64,000 nucleotides of DNA from Paenibacillus sp. Soil750 (GTDB lineage Bacteria; Bacillota; Bacilli; Paenibacillales; NBRC-103111). The translations under genes and the position numbers were made by a program. This document shows positions 19,149-28,118 of the stretch, piece after piece. The notes under the pieces are model-generated. The model made no database searches. It was not told the DNA's origin and saw nothing but the letters and a program-made list of their open reading frames with translations. The DNA is taken from the NCBI RefSeq assembly GCF_001428045.1, contig NZ_LMSD01000009.1, forward strand, positions 62,001 to 126,000, given 5' to 3'. Every line of letters begins with the position of its first letter. Position 1 is the stretch's first letter.

Positions 19149-19245
19149 CGTATTTTAGGATGAATATCGTGAAGGATGGTCAAAAAAGAGCCCCTGAAAG
19201 TCAAGTTCGAGGGATTATCAAGGAAGAAAAGTCGCTCTATGATAG

Positions 19246-19539
19246 AGCTATACCACCTTGATTGACCCCATCGTAGCAGGAGGTATACAGCGGTATGATG
19301 CTTCTACGATTTTGTTTACAAACCCAGCGAACACGAGTACACGTACCAATATGACGATTCGGATGAGCAATGACGATGCGTCCACTTGGTATAAATCCAA
19401 AGAAATTTATGCTGGAACGAATGGTTACTCGGATATTGGTGTTGCACCGGATAAAACCATATTCGTCTTGTACGAGAAGCCTGCGGGCAGCAAAATCGCG
19501 TTAGCGCGCATGAGTAAAGCGTGGATTGAAGCGCCATAA
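19246..19539 (+). pseudogene. C-terminal remnant of a sialidase (GH33)
   Basis: A reading frame without a proper start or ribosome site encodes about 95 residues that match the end of bacterial exo-sialidases. AGGIQRYDAS and ILFTNPANTSTRTNMTI come first, then an Asp-box-like SNDDASTWYKSKEIY, then GYSDIGVAPDKTIFVLYEK and a final tryptophan-containing strand. Sialidases are normally 350 or more residues, so most of the gene, including the N-terminal arginine and Asp/Glu catalytic residues, is gone. Its own terminator survives downstream. Its place behind nanAEK supports sialic acid as the substrate of this locus. Confidence 0.72.
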
Positions 19540-19548
19540 GCTTATTAT

Positions 19549-19585
19549 AGGGAGCCTTGCATGTCATGCGGGGCTCCCTTTCTGT
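19549..19585 (+). terminator. Terminator behind the sialidase remnant
   Basis: An AGGGAGCC/GGCTCCCT stem is followed by T-rich sequence, ten bases after the remnant's TAA. It is a relic of the once intact gene. Confidence 0.75.
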
Positions 19586-19625
19586 TTTTGTATGTAACTT
19601 AACATCACTTTTAATGTTATATATA

Positions 19626-19657
19626 TTGACAAATGAGAATGGACTCCTTAATATAAT
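19626..19657 (+). promoter_or_regulatory. Sigma-A-like promoter of the AraC regulator gene
   Basis: TTGACA at 19626-19631 precedes overlapping -10 candidates: TAATAT at 19649 with a 17-base spacer, and TATAAT at 19652 with a 20-base spacer. The start codon lies 40 bases downstream. Confidence 0.5.
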
Positions 19658-19696
19658 GCTTTAATAAGCATCACAAATTGAAGAGGTGAGCAGGCG

Positions 19697-20518
19697 ATGA
19701 ATGAGTTCGTGACGGATACAACCAATGCTTATATCCCTTTGCAGCCTGAGATGGCCTGGCAAACTGCTGCTTATCAAGAATATAAAGCGCGTGGTGATGC
19801 GCATCATATCCCAGCTTTATATTATCAATTTCGGTCCAAAGGTGTTGGGTCACCTGATTTCGTCGCTATTCCAGACGGTCATGTAGATATGTTATTTACC
19901 TGTGATGCTAGCCAGCCTAATATTCAAGTATACGGTTCTGTCCTTTCCAAACGCACGATCACGCTAAAAAGCGATACGAACTATTTTGGTGTTCGATTTC
20001 TCTCCCTTCATGTAACAGGCAGCTCGAAGATTGATATGAAGGATTTAATTAGTCAATCTTGCCCTTTATCGGATTTTATCAAGTTGAATACGAAGAGTGT
20101 TGAGCCTATTCTTACAGCTGCAACATTCACAGAAAAGATACGCTTGTTCCAGGAAATACTCGGTGAAGTCTTAACTACTCAGCAGGATTCACGGTTGGTG
20201 CGCTTTGCCCTCAATCGGATGATTATGGCAAAAGGGAATATGAGTGTAAAGGATTTGGCGGCTGAAACTGCTTATTCGGAGCGGTATCTTCGTAAGCAAT
20301 TTGAGCATTTTGTTGGCTTATCTCCCAAAGTATTTAGCCAAATTACGAGATTCCAGCATGCGCTGAACGGATTGATTACCGCTCCACAAGCCTCTGCGAT
20401 TTGGGACAGCATTTCAGAGCACGCTTATTACTATGATCAAGCTCATTTCATTAATGAGTTCAAGAAGTTTTATCAAGAAACACCGCATGCCTGGATGAAG
20501 CGTTGTTTGCAGGAGTAA
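19697..20518 (+). CDS. AraC-family transcriptional regulator
   Basis: One-component regulator of 273 residues. The N-terminal half (YIPLQPEMAWQTAAYQEYKA, then IPDGHVDMLFTCD and FGVRFLSLHVTG) resembles the sensor-like domain common in AraC regulators of environmental bacteria whose ligand is unknown. The C-terminal ~100 residues hold two helix-turn-helix units (VKDLAAETAYSERYLRKQFE and YDQAHFINEFKKFYQETPHAW). GAGGTG precedes the ATG. The copper amine oxidase gene downstream is a possible target, but a terminator and a gap of about 300 bases separate them. Confidence 0.85.
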   Translation: MNEFVTDTTNAYIPLQPEMAWQTAAYQEYKARGDAHHIPALYYQFRSKGVGSPDFVAIPDGHVDMLFTCDASQPNIQVYGSVLSKRTITLKSDTNYFGVRFLSLHVTGSSKIDMKDLISQSCPLSDFIKLNTKSVEPILTAATFTEKIRLFQEILGEVLTTQQDSRLVRFALNRMIMAKGNMSVKDLAAETAYSERYLRKQFEHFVGLSPKVFSQITRFQHALNGLITAPQASAIWDSISEHAYYYDQAHFINEFKKFYQETPHAWMKRCLQE

Positions 20519-20817
20519 AGGAGCGAGGGCCATATCGTTGGTCCTTTTTTGTCTCCATTTGTAGTAAATAATCCAGCAACATCCAACTACTCACCGAACC
20601 CAACGCACATCAATTCTCCATCACCGTACTAAAACAATTCCCAACTCCTCTGAAATCCCAGACTCTCCATCACGTCAACTGCTCCCAGTAAATATTTCCC
20701 GCTTAATGTTAACTAACCTAACACAATGGCCGATTTTTCCAATATTTCTGTACACTCTTCTAGTATACTAACCACATCGAGATGAACTTCACTCCACAAC
20801 AGAAGGGGAATACACGA
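20519..20817. other. Intergenic region between regulator and amine oxidase gene
   Basis: A terminator lies at 20526-20550 (AGGGCCA/TGGTCCT stem, then six T). The remainder is pyrimidine-rich. A TATACT -10 candidate at 20764-20769, without a clear -35 box, precedes the amine oxidase start by about 50 bases. No gene is seen. Confidence 0.5.
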
Positions 20818-23106
20818 ATGAAAATGAGGAATTCTTTGAAAAAAAGCATAATAGTTGGCACGGTGCTAACAATGGCGATCACGCCATTCCTGCCATTTGG
20901 TTCGCAACAAGCTTATGCACATGGTGGCAGCTTTGAAGATGAATACATGGCCTTACGACCAACGCTTGAGGAATTTGGTGCTGCGGTGTATTGGGATGAA
21001 ACGTCGAAGACGATTCAAGTCGTGAAGGATGGCAAAGTGGCTCAGCTTCAGTTGAATAGTGCCGATGCAAAAGTGAATGGGACGCTGAGGACACTTGCTG
21101 GGCCTGTGGTGATGAAGAATGGGATCACATACGTGTATCATGATTTTATTAATGCTATTTTCCAATCTGACGTAGTGCCAAGTGTTCAAATTTCAAAGGA
21201 TTCGAACCCACTTAATCCGCTAACCGCTCAAGAGATAGAGAAAGCTGTCAGCATTGTAAAAGGATCTGAAGGTTACAAAGAGACGATTCTCTTTACGGAA
21301 ATCTCGTTGAAGCCGCCGGCGAAAAGCGATGTGTGGAGCTATGTCTTAGCAGGTGAAAGAAATAAGCTTCTACCTCGAGTAGCTGAATTCGTAGCGCTGG
21401 ACGGTAAATATGTCATCGAAGGGGAAGTGAATCTTGCGGATGGAAAGCTGACCAAATGGGAAACCAAGGAAGGCGCACAAGGTATGGTTACACTGGACGA
21501 TATGATTACGGTACAGAGCGTCATTGAAGTGGATGCTGCCTATGCTGAAGCAATTGCGAAGCGAGGTATTTCGGATATTAAGAAAGTGGTGACCACTCCT
21601 TTGACGGTTGGTTATTTTGGCGGTGAGGATGATCTGGTTGAGGATGCGCGTCTCTTGAAGGTTGTTTCCTATTTGGATACAGGGGATGGAAACTTCTGGG
21701 CACACCCCATTGAAGACCTAGTAGCTGTTGTCGATTTGGAAAAGAAACAAATTATTAAAATTGAAGATAACGGGGTCATCCCAGTTCCGATGCAAGCGAA
21801 CCCTTATGATGGTCGTAATTTTGCTGACAAGCTAGCCCAGAAGCCTCTTACGATTGATGAATCAGCGGGTAAAAATTACAATTTAACGGGCAATATGATC
21901 TCCTGGGGGAATTGGGATTTCCATTTGAGATTGGATAGTCGTGTGGGGCCAATTCTTTCGACAATGACGTATAACGATCAAGGAGAAAAGCGTAAAATCA
22001 TGTACGAAGGCTCACTCGGTGGCATGGTCGTACCTTATGGCGATCCGGATATCGGCTGGTATTTCAAGACGTATTTTGATTCCGGGGAGTATGGCATGGG
22101 GACGCTGACGTCTTCTCTTGTAAAAGGAAAGGACGTACCTAACAATGCGGTGTTGCTAGATGCGGTTACTGCAGACACGCAAGGGAATCCGCGTACGATC
22201 CCGAATGCAATGGCTGTGTTCGAACAATATGCAGGTCCCGAGTATCGCCATGATACGATGTCGGCGCAAGGAACTGATAGCAAAGAGCGTAGAGAATTAG
22301 TCGTTCGTTGGATTTCGACGGTGGGGAATTATGATTATATTTTCGATTGGGTGCTGCAACCGAACGGTACGATCAAAATCGATGTGGGTGCTTCCGGAAT
22401 TGAAGCGGTCAAAGGTGTCGTAACCACCAATATGCACGATGCGTCGGCGACTGAGGATACGAAATATGGCACATTGCTTGATAAAAATATCGTAGGCACA
22501 ACACATCAGCATATTTATAATTTTAGACTCGATATGGATGTGGATGGGGAAAATAACTCTTTAACGGAAATTGATCCGAAAGTCGCTGAGAATATGGATG
22601 GTGGACCTCGTAAAAGTGTCATGATCACCGAGCACAAAACCGTTAAAACCGAACAAGAAGCTACGCAGAAATTCGATCCATCTACGATTCGAATTCTAAG
22701 TAATCCGAATAAGGAAAACAAAGTAGGTAACCCGGTCTCTTATCAAATTATTCCTTTTGCTGGTGGAACACATCCAATTGCGAAGGGAGCGCTATTCAGT
22801 GCTGACGACTGGCTATTCAAACGTGCAGGCTTTATGGATAAGCAAATTTGGGTGACGACTTACAATCCGGATGAGCGTTATCCAGAAGGCAAGTACCCGA
22901 ATCGCACCGCGAAGGATACAGGTTTAGGTGAATTTACAGCAGACAATGCTTCAATCGAGAACACAGATGACGTGGTTTGGATCACGACAGGCGCTACCCA
23001 TGTGGCTCGTGCGGAAGAATGGCCGATTATGCCAACGGAATGGGTACACGCGATGTTGAAGCCGTGGAATTTCTTCGATAATACGCCAACCATGAATTTG
23101 CCATAA
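20818..23106 (+). CDS. Secreted copper amine oxidase (primary-amine oxidase)
   Basis: Quinoprotein enzyme that oxidises primary amines to aldehyde, ammonia and hydrogen peroxide. A signal peptide (basic start, hydrophobic stretch, AYAHG) directs export. A stretch around residues 35-110 resembles the copper-amine-oxidase N-terminal domain common in Paenibacillus surface proteins. The catalytic region has everything expected. The base Asp421 is in YFDSGEYGMG, and the topaquinone precursor Tyr505 is in the canonical NYDY. Copper ligands are His563 and His565 (HQH) and His728 (GATHVARAEEWP). ATG 20818 follows AGAAGGGGAA; an earlier ATG at 20782 has no such site. Confidence 0.9.
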   Translation: MKMRNSLKKSIIVGTVLTMAITPFLPFGSQQAYAHGGSFEDEYMALRPTLEEFGAAVYWDETSKTIQVVKDGKVAQLQLNSADAKVNGTLRTLAGPVVMKNGITYVYHDFINAIFQSDVVPSVQISKDSNPLNPLTAQEIEKAVSIVKGSEGYKETILFTEISLKPPAKSDVWSYVLAGERNKLLPRVAEFVALDGKYVIEGEVNLADGKLTKWETKEGAQGMVTLDDMITVQSVIEVDAAYAEAIAKRGISDIKKVVTTPLTVGYFGGEDDLVEDARLLKVVSYLDTGDGNFWAHPIEDLVAVVDLEKKQIIKIEDNGVIPVPMQANPYDGRNFADKLAQKPLTIDESAGKNYNLTGNMISWGNWDFHLRLDSRVGPILSTMTYNDQGEKRKIMYEGSLGGMVVPYGDPDIGWYFKTYFDSGEYGMGTLTSSLVKGKDVPNNAVLLDAVTADTQGNPRTIPNAMAVFEQYAGPEYRHDTMSAQGTDSKERRELVVRWISTVGNYDYIFDWVLQPNGTIKIDVGASGIEAVKGVVTTNMHDASATEDTKYGTLLDKNIVGTTHQHIYNFRLDMDVDGENNSLTEIDPKVAENMDGGPRKSVMITEHKTVKTEQEATQKFDPSTIRILSNPNKENKVGNPVSYQIIPFAGGTHPIAKGALFSADDWLFKRAGFMDKQIWVTTYNPDERYPEGKYPNRTAKDTGLGEFTADNASIENTDDVVWITTGATHVARAEEWPIMPTEWVHAMLKPWNFFDNTPTMNLP

Positions 23107-23133
23107 ATGATGTTGGGCACGTCACTCGGTGTT

Positions 23134-23320
23134 TAACTGGAAAACCTCCATCTATTTTCACTCGAAAAGCCTGATATTGCTGAAAGGATGGAAAAAGTAC
23201 AGCTAAAATACCCACGATCGGCTGTTTCAGCCAAATCAGGCAATATTAGCTGCACAAAATCCATCTAATTGATCGGATTTGCAAAAACGGGGAGAATTAG
23301 CTGTAGTTTTTACAGTTAGA
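23134..23320. repeat. Intergenic modular repeat, copy 2
   Basis: It begins TAACTGGAAAACCTCCATCT (23134) and ends with the inverted counterpart AATTAGCTGTAGTTTTTACA (from about 23295) followed by GTTAG. Inner modules are GTACAGCTA (about 23197) and TTAGCTGCAC...ATCCATCTA (about 23250). The order matches the copy at 8088-8282. It lies between the convergent amine oxidase and AraC genes. Confidence 0.65.
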
Positions 23321-23364
23321 TGTGTGCCTGGAGGTTCTCGGCGGCACCGTGACCGTTGCGGCTA

Positions 23365-23399
23365 GACAAAGAAGCTGATCATAGATCAGCTTCTTTGTC
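23365..23399. terminator. Strong bidirectional terminator
   Basis: A perfect 16-base stem with a three-base loop (GACAAAGAAGCTGATC and its complement) lies between the convergent amine oxidase and AraC genes. It overlaps the AraC stop codon. Confidence 0.88.
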
Positions 23400-24198
23400 A
23401 TTTCCCTCGCCAGTTCCCATGCCGGTAATCGGAAGGTGTAGTGCCTGTTGTGCTTTTGAACACGCGAGCAAAATGAAACGAGTTCTTGAACCCGCAGCGC
23501 ATGGCGATTTCGCCAATGGCTAAGCCAGTTTGCGTTAGTAACTCGTTTGCCCGCAAAATGCGATAATTCCATACGAATTTGATCGGCGTGATGCCCTCGT
23601 GTTTACGAAACAAGCGAACCAGATGCTCAGGAGACAACCCGACTTCATCAGCAATGCCTTCCAGCGAGAGATGATCATGGAATTGTTGCTCGATATATTG
23701 CTTTGCGTGTAGAACCGAAGGGTGCGTATGCTGCATATGATTGCTAGTCGATTCCGCAATAAATAACTGAATAGCCGCTAGTCCCAGACTGCAGAGGGTT
23801 TCCGAGGCCGCATCGTAGCGTAATCTTAAGGAAATCAGGATGTCCGTTAAGCGATTCATCTCTTCACTTATGACTTGTGTATGAGGCAATTGCTCCAATT
23901 GGTTGCGTTGCTGCTCCGTAAGTTCACCAACATGAACGGCTATCCAGCGATGCCAAGTTTCTTGCTCTCTCGCGAACAAGAACTGTTCTTGATGTCCTGG
24001 TTTCAGGAGAATCACTTGCCCAGGCTGTATCGCATGGGGGACCTCATCAATATACACGGTCATTGCGCCAGTATGCAGCAAGACTAGCTGCAGATCCGCT
24101 TGAATACGGGGGCCGAATCGACTGCCCGCTGGGTAGACAACAGTTCCGCCAACGGCAGCTCGTACTTTGGGGATGTTAATAATGGATTCTGATGTCAT
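23398..24198 (-). CDS. AraC-family regulator with cupin sensor domain
   Basis: One-component regulator. The N-terminal cupin-like half (AVGGTVVYPAGSRFGPRIQADLQL, HAIQPGQVILLKPGHQEQF) probably binds a small sugar-like ligand. The C-terminal double HTH (LSLEGIADEVGLSPEHLVRLFRK, IGEIAMRCGFKNSFHFARVFK, TPSDYRHG) binds DNA. ATG 24198 has AAAGGA about eight bases upstream; a TTG at 24216 is an alternative. It diverges from the PhyH-type dioxygenase gene at 24366, which is probably its target. Confidence 0.87.
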   Translation of the reverse strand: MTSESIINIPKVRAAVGGTVVYPAGSRFGPRIQADLQLVLLHTGAMTVYIDEVPHAIQPGQVILLKPGHQEQFLFAREQETWHRWIAVHVGELTEQQRNQLEQLPHTQVISEEMNRLTDILISLRLRYDAASETLCSLGLAAIQLFIAESTSNHMQHTHPSVLHAKQYIEQQFHDHLSLEGIADEVGLSPEHLVRLFRKHEGITPIKFVWNYRILRANELLTQTGLAIGEIAMRCGFKNSFHFARVFKSTTGTTPSDYRHGNWRGK

Positions 24199-24365
24199 GA
24201 GCGAGATCCTTTTCAATGGTTTAATGAAAGAGATTAATATTGTTCACTGCCATTTGAATATCAATTACAGATATATAATCGTCAATCACAGCCATGTTCG
24301 GAATGGGAGTGCGACTGTATGCTAAGTATATAGCTCGAGCTTATATTTTGAAAGGGGAAAGGGAT

Positions 24366-25130
24366 ATGCAAAGTCAAGTTAAGGATCGTTTAGCACCGTT
24401 AGGGGAAAAAGAGTTGGCATTTTTTCATGAGCATGGGTACTACTTATTGAAAAAAGGGTGCAGTGCAGATCTTGTAGATGCCTTTAATGGACACATTCAC
24501 AGTATACGTTCAGCAGATGAGATAGCCGAATGGGCGCTCCCCAAAAAGGGCAATCAGCAAGTAACAGATAAGGACCGGTTCTCGGTGCGATTATTTAATC
24601 CGCATAAGCATGACGGCTTCTCACGACAACTCATGAAGCTCCCTGTCGTGCGAGGTGCGCTTGCTCAAATGATGGGCGACGAAGCCGTTTGTGTGCAAAG
24701 TATGTACTTCTATAAAGAGCCAGGCTCGCCAGGGCAAGCGCCACATCAGGACTACTACTACATTAAGGATGACCCGAAGTCCATGATTGCTGCTTGGATT
24801 GCTTTGGAGGAAGTCGTTGATGAAGAGAATGGCTGTTTATGGGTAATCCCAGGTACACATAAATTAGGGTTGCTCCCGCATGGGAAAGTAACGAATCTCG
24901 AAGAGCATGAAAGCTGGACGGATGAAACTGAAGGTGTAGATTTGAGTCGAGAGATTCCAGTTATTATGGAAAAAGGGGACATTTTATTTTTCCATGAGCT
25001 GCTCATTCATTCCTCCTACAAAAATCGCAGCAAGGATCGCTGGCGCCGTTCGTATGTGTGTCATTATATTCGGAATGATTCCACGGTCTTGTTCCGGGAA
25101 GATCTACGAGTGAAATATCCGTTATACTAG
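24366..25130 (+). CDS. PhyH-family Fe(II)/2-oxoglutarate dioxygenase
   Basis: Phytanoyl-CoA dioxygenase-like enzyme, 254 residues, cytoplasmic. The 2-His-1-carboxylate iron site is visible as HQD in QAPHQDYYYIKDD and as the distal His in FHELLIHSSYKNRS. The nearby Arg (RWRRSYVCHYI) would bind 2-oxoglutarate. WVIPGTHKLGLLPHG is the typical PhyH strand-loop. The substrate is unknown. ATG 24366 follows AAAGGGGAAAGGG; an in-frame ATG at 24294 lacks a site. The gene diverges from an AraC regulator that may control it. Confidence 0.87.
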   Translation: MQSQVKDRLAPLGEKELAFFHEHGYYLLKKGCSADLVDAFNGHIHSIRSADEIAEWALPKKGNQQVTDKDRFSVRLFNPHKHDGFSRQLMKLPVVRGALAQMMGDEAVCVQSMYFYKEPGSPGQAPHQDYYYIKDDPKSMIAAWIALEEVVDEENGCLWVIPGTHKLGLLPHGKVTNLEEHESWTDETEGVDLSREIPVIMEKGDILFFHELLIHSSYKNRSKDRWRRSYVCHYIRNDSTVLFREDLRVKYPLY

Positions 25131-25138
25131 GCGTTGTA

Positions 25139-25178
25139 ACATAGCTCGTCATCTCAGGATGAGGGGCTATGTTTTTTT
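25139..25178 (+). terminator. Rho-independent terminator
   Basis: An ACATAGC/GCTATGT stem with an inner CATC/GATG pairing is followed by seven T. It ends the dioxygenase transcript. Confidence 0.88.
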
Positions 25179-25268
25179 ATGCTGCGAAAAAGTAGTTACC
25201 ATCATTTGGAACACTGGTATAATGAATGAGATTCAGATCGGACTATCGCAACCAAAGGGGAGAGCGCT

Positions 25269-26318
25269 TTGTCGTTAATTGAGGTTAAGCATTTAAGGAA
25301 AACATTTGAGACCGATGTGAGACGAACGGGGCGATTTGCCACAATTCGGAGCTTGATCAAGCCCGAGAAGCGAGAGATGGTCGCGGTGGAGGATATTTCT
25401 TTTTCCATTGAAAAAGGGGAGAGTGTTGCCTATTTGGGACCTAATGGTGCAGGCAAATCGACAACGATCAAAATGCTGACAGGAATCCTGGAGCCGAGCG
25501 GCGGAAGTATTGAGGTGGCAGGCTTGATCCCGCATAAAAGCAGGAAGATGAGTTCCTATCAGATTGGTGTCGTATTCGGACAACGAAGTCAGCTGCTGTT
25601 TGATTTGCCTGTGAAGGATTCGTATGATTTATTACGGTATATGTATAGCATCTCTTGGGAGCAATATCATAGAAATTTACGTGAATTTGCAGAGGTTCTG
25701 GAAGTTGAGCATTTACTCAATCGTCCGGTGAGAACGCTTTCTCTTGGTCAGCGGATGCGTTGTGAAATCCTGGCTTCCTTGCTCCACGAGCCGGATATCC
25801 TCTTTCTGGATGAGCCTACCATTGGGCTAGATGTTGTGGCGAAGGAGCGAATCCGTGCATTTATCGAGAAGATCAATCGGGAAAAAGGCGTGACGCTGCT
25901 GCTGACAACACATGACATGCATGATATCGAACGGTTGTGTCACCGGACGATGATTATTGATAAGGGGCGCCTCATTTATGATGGCAGTTTGCAGCATATT
26001 CGCGATCATTATGCGACTGAGCGTCAAATTAAAGCGACCTTCGAGGATACAAAGCTCGCCGAAGCGGCTGCTTCACTATTCATTGGCTTCAATGTGCACA
26101 CGTTGGTTGAAGAGCGGATGCTTAAAATTTCCTATGATCAGCATCACATTGATACGTCCACATTACTTAAGCATCTGTTAGAGCACACACAGCCGCGTGA
26201 TCTGACCATGCAGGATGAAAACATCGACGCCTTAATTTCTCGGATTTATCGGGAAGGTATTTCAGGCTCGCCGCAGGAGCCACAGCATGAGTTGGAAGGT
26301 GTGGTAGTTAGCTCATGA
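25269..26318 (+). CDS. ABC-2 type exporter ATP-binding protein
   Basis: ATPase of an ABC-2 type export system. Walker A is GPNGAGKST, the Q-loop lies in VVFGQRSQLLFDLP, the signature is the degenerate SLGQRM and Walker B is ILFLDEPT, followed by the switch His in LLTTHDMHD. About 100 further C-terminal residues are typical of exporters of the daunorubicin/YhaQ kind. The start is TTG 25269 after AGGGGAG. It overlaps the next permease gene by four bases (ATGA), so translation is coupled. The cargo is unknown. Confidence 0.88.
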   Translation: MSLIEVKHLRKTFETDVRRTGRFATIRSLIKPEKREMVAVEDISFSIEKGESVAYLGPNGAGKSTTIKMLTGILEPSGGSIEVAGLIPHKSRKMSSYQIGVVFGQRSQLLFDLPVKDSYDLLRYMYSISWEQYHRNLREFAEVLEVEHLLNRPVRTLSLGQRMRCEILASLLHEPDILFLDEPTIGLDVVAKERIRAFIEKINREKGVTLLLTTHDMHDIERLCHRTMIIDKGRLIYDGSLQHIRDHYATERQIKATFEDTKLAEAAASLFIGFNVHTLVEERMLKISYDQHHIDTSTLLKHLLEHTQPRDLTMQDENIDALISRIYREGISGSPQEPQHELEGVVVSS

Positions 26319-27124
26319 ATACCCTTCAACGACTAGGCGGAATGTCTCGCATTGCGGTTCGCCAACGCATGCAGTTTCGATTTGATTTTATGATGACACT
26401 CGTGTCAACGCTCATGTTCTGTGTGCTTTACTACATGCTCTGGAAAGCGATTTATATGTATGGCAGCGGGCAGGTGTTGCCTTGGGAGCAATTAATAACC
26501 TATGTCATGGTAGGTCAAACGATTAACTTTGCTCGCTGGTCACCAGCAGAACGTGCTCCCACCTATGCCATGGCGTTACGTGTTCGTTCCGGGGACATAG
26601 CGCTGGATTTGATCCGACCGGTGGACTTCCAAGTACAACGATTTGTAGAAGCCGCAGGCTTTTTTGCCGTGGAAATGTTGTGGGTGAATATTCCCGCGCT
26701 TCTGCTGCTGATCTTCGGGCTCGGCATTCAATCACCACCAAACTTGGCTGCTGGAGCGGCCTTTCTTTTAAGTCTTATTATCGGTTTCTTGGTAGCGTTC
26801 AGTATTAACTCGATTATTATGATGATTTCGTTCATGACGACGAATACGTTCGGGGTACAGTTGGCAAAGCGAGCGATGATGGATATTTTCGCAGGAACGT
26901 TGATCCCATTCGATTTCTTCCCAAGCAGCTTACAAATCGTACTGACCTATTTACCTTTTCAAGCAATGGCCTATATTCCACTATCGATATATACAGGTAA
27001 GTTGACGGGTGTAGATATGGGTGTCGCGCTATTGGAGCAGCTTGCGTGGGCGCTTGTTATGATTGTTATTAGTCGATTGTTGTGGATGAAAGCAGAGAAG
27101 CGACTAGCGATTAACGGGGGGTGA
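26315..27124 (+). CDS. ABC-2 family permease (PF06182-like), first subunit
   Basis: Membrane protein of 269 residues with about six hydrophobic segments. Family features include QRMQFRFDFMM near the start, VMVGQTINFARWSPAE, RSGDIALDLIRPVDFQVQRF and IFAGTLIPFDFFPSSLQIVLTYLPF. It belongs to the ABC-2 permeases that occur as two different subunits beside one ATPase. It is coupled to the ATPase gene by a four-base overlap, and the second permease follows four bases after its stop. Confidence 0.87.
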   Translation: MNTLQRLGGMSRIAVRQRMQFRFDFMMTLVSTLMFCVLYYMLWKAIYMYGSGQVLPWEQLITYVMVGQTINFARWSPAERAPTYAMALRVRSGDIALDLIRPVDFQVQRFVEAAGFFAVEMLWVNIPALLLLIFGLGIQSPPNLAAGAAFLLSLIIGFLVAFSINSIIMMISFMTTNTFGVQLAKRAMMDIFAGTLIPFDFFPSSLQIVLTYLPFQAMAYIPLSIYTGKLTGVDMGVALLEQLAWALVMIVISRLLWMKAEKRLAINGG

Positions 27125-27128
27125 GAGG

Positions 27129-28118
27129 ATGTTGGCACCAAAGAGAAGCTTCATGCAGCAGGTAGCGTATCTGATAGGGATGTATGGTCATTTTCTAAAA
27201 GTGTATGTCAAAACGTTGGTAGAATATCGCGCGGATACGATCATTGCGGTCATTGCGGGGATCGTTGCGCAGGGAAGTATGCTGATTTTCTTAACGGTCA
27301 TTTTCAAACGCATTCCGATGTTGGCAGGTTGGGACTACAATGAGTTGGTCTTCATGTTCGGACTGGCCGCCACGGGTCGAGCACTGAATCAAACATTTTT
27401 CAATGCGCCTTTCATGCTAACAGGCAACATTCGGAATGGACGGATGGATATGATGATGGTGCGGCCTGTAGGCGTACTTTTTCAAACCATTGGCTACTCC
27501 CAAGAGTTGAATGGCGTCGGCCAATTAATTACTGGCATGGCAATTATGGGCTATGCGGCGTCTCATTTGGAGATGAGTTGGACGTTCTTGAGCGTACTAT
27601 ATGTAGTCATTGCTTTATTGTGCAGCGCTCTTATTCAATTCTCGATTCTACTAACGATTAGTGTATTAACGTTCTGGTTTCAGGAGATACGATCTCTCAT
27701 TTATCCAATAACGTGGCTATATGATTTCACAAGGTATCCTATGCAAATCTTTCATCCCATTCTACGTGGATTGTTAACTTACGTCATCCCGTACTCATTG
27801 GCCAGCTTCTATCCAGCGGCGTATTTATTGCGACCAGAGCAATACGGCTGGGCCGCTTGGGGCGTTCCAGCCGTAACGATGGTGGTCGTAATGGGGTCTT
27901 ATTTTTATATGGTCACAGGGGTTAAGGCGTTATTCGAGTGTTGCGGGATAAATGGTTCGTTGCGACTGCAGTCGATATACATGGGATACACACCTTCCTG
28001 TATGGGAGGAGCGACCTTAATGGTAACAGGAGGTATCACTGCGGTTAGAGGCTCTTGTAAGTTGGAAGCCGTCTGTCTGAGGCGCTTACTCTTCTCGAAG
28101 ACATCAATGACGAGATAG
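27129..28118 (+). CDS. ABC-2 family permease, second subunit, probable 3' frameshift
   Basis: Second permease of the exporter, with matching family features (YRADTIIAVIAGIVAQG, GLAATGRALNQTFFN, IRNGRMDMMMVRPVGVLFQ, WLYDFTRYPMQIF). The reading up to GVKA at 27929 is normal. The frame then continues for 63 residues of Cys-rich, non-membrane sequence unlike the family. Skipping one T in the TTA codon at 27930 gives GVKAYSSVAG and a stop at 27949-27951, which is the ending expected for this family. A one-base insertion, real or from sequencing, is likely. Confidence 0.75.
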   Translation: MLAPKRSFMQQVAYLIGMYGHFLKVYVKTLVEYRADTIIAVIAGIVAQGSMLIFLTVIFKRIPMLAGWDYNELVFMFGLAATGRALNQTFFNAPFMLTGNIRNGRMDMMMVRPVGVLFQTIGYSQELNGVGQLITGMAIMGYAASHLEMSWTFLSVLYVVIALLCSALIQFSILLTISVLTFWFQEIRSLIYPITWLYDFTRYPMQIFHPILRGLLTYVIPYSLASFYPAAYLLRPEQYGWAAWGVPAVTMVVVMGSYFYMVTGVKALFECCGINGSLRLQSIYMGYTPSCMGGATLMVTGGITAVRGSCKLEAVCLRRLLFSKTSMTR

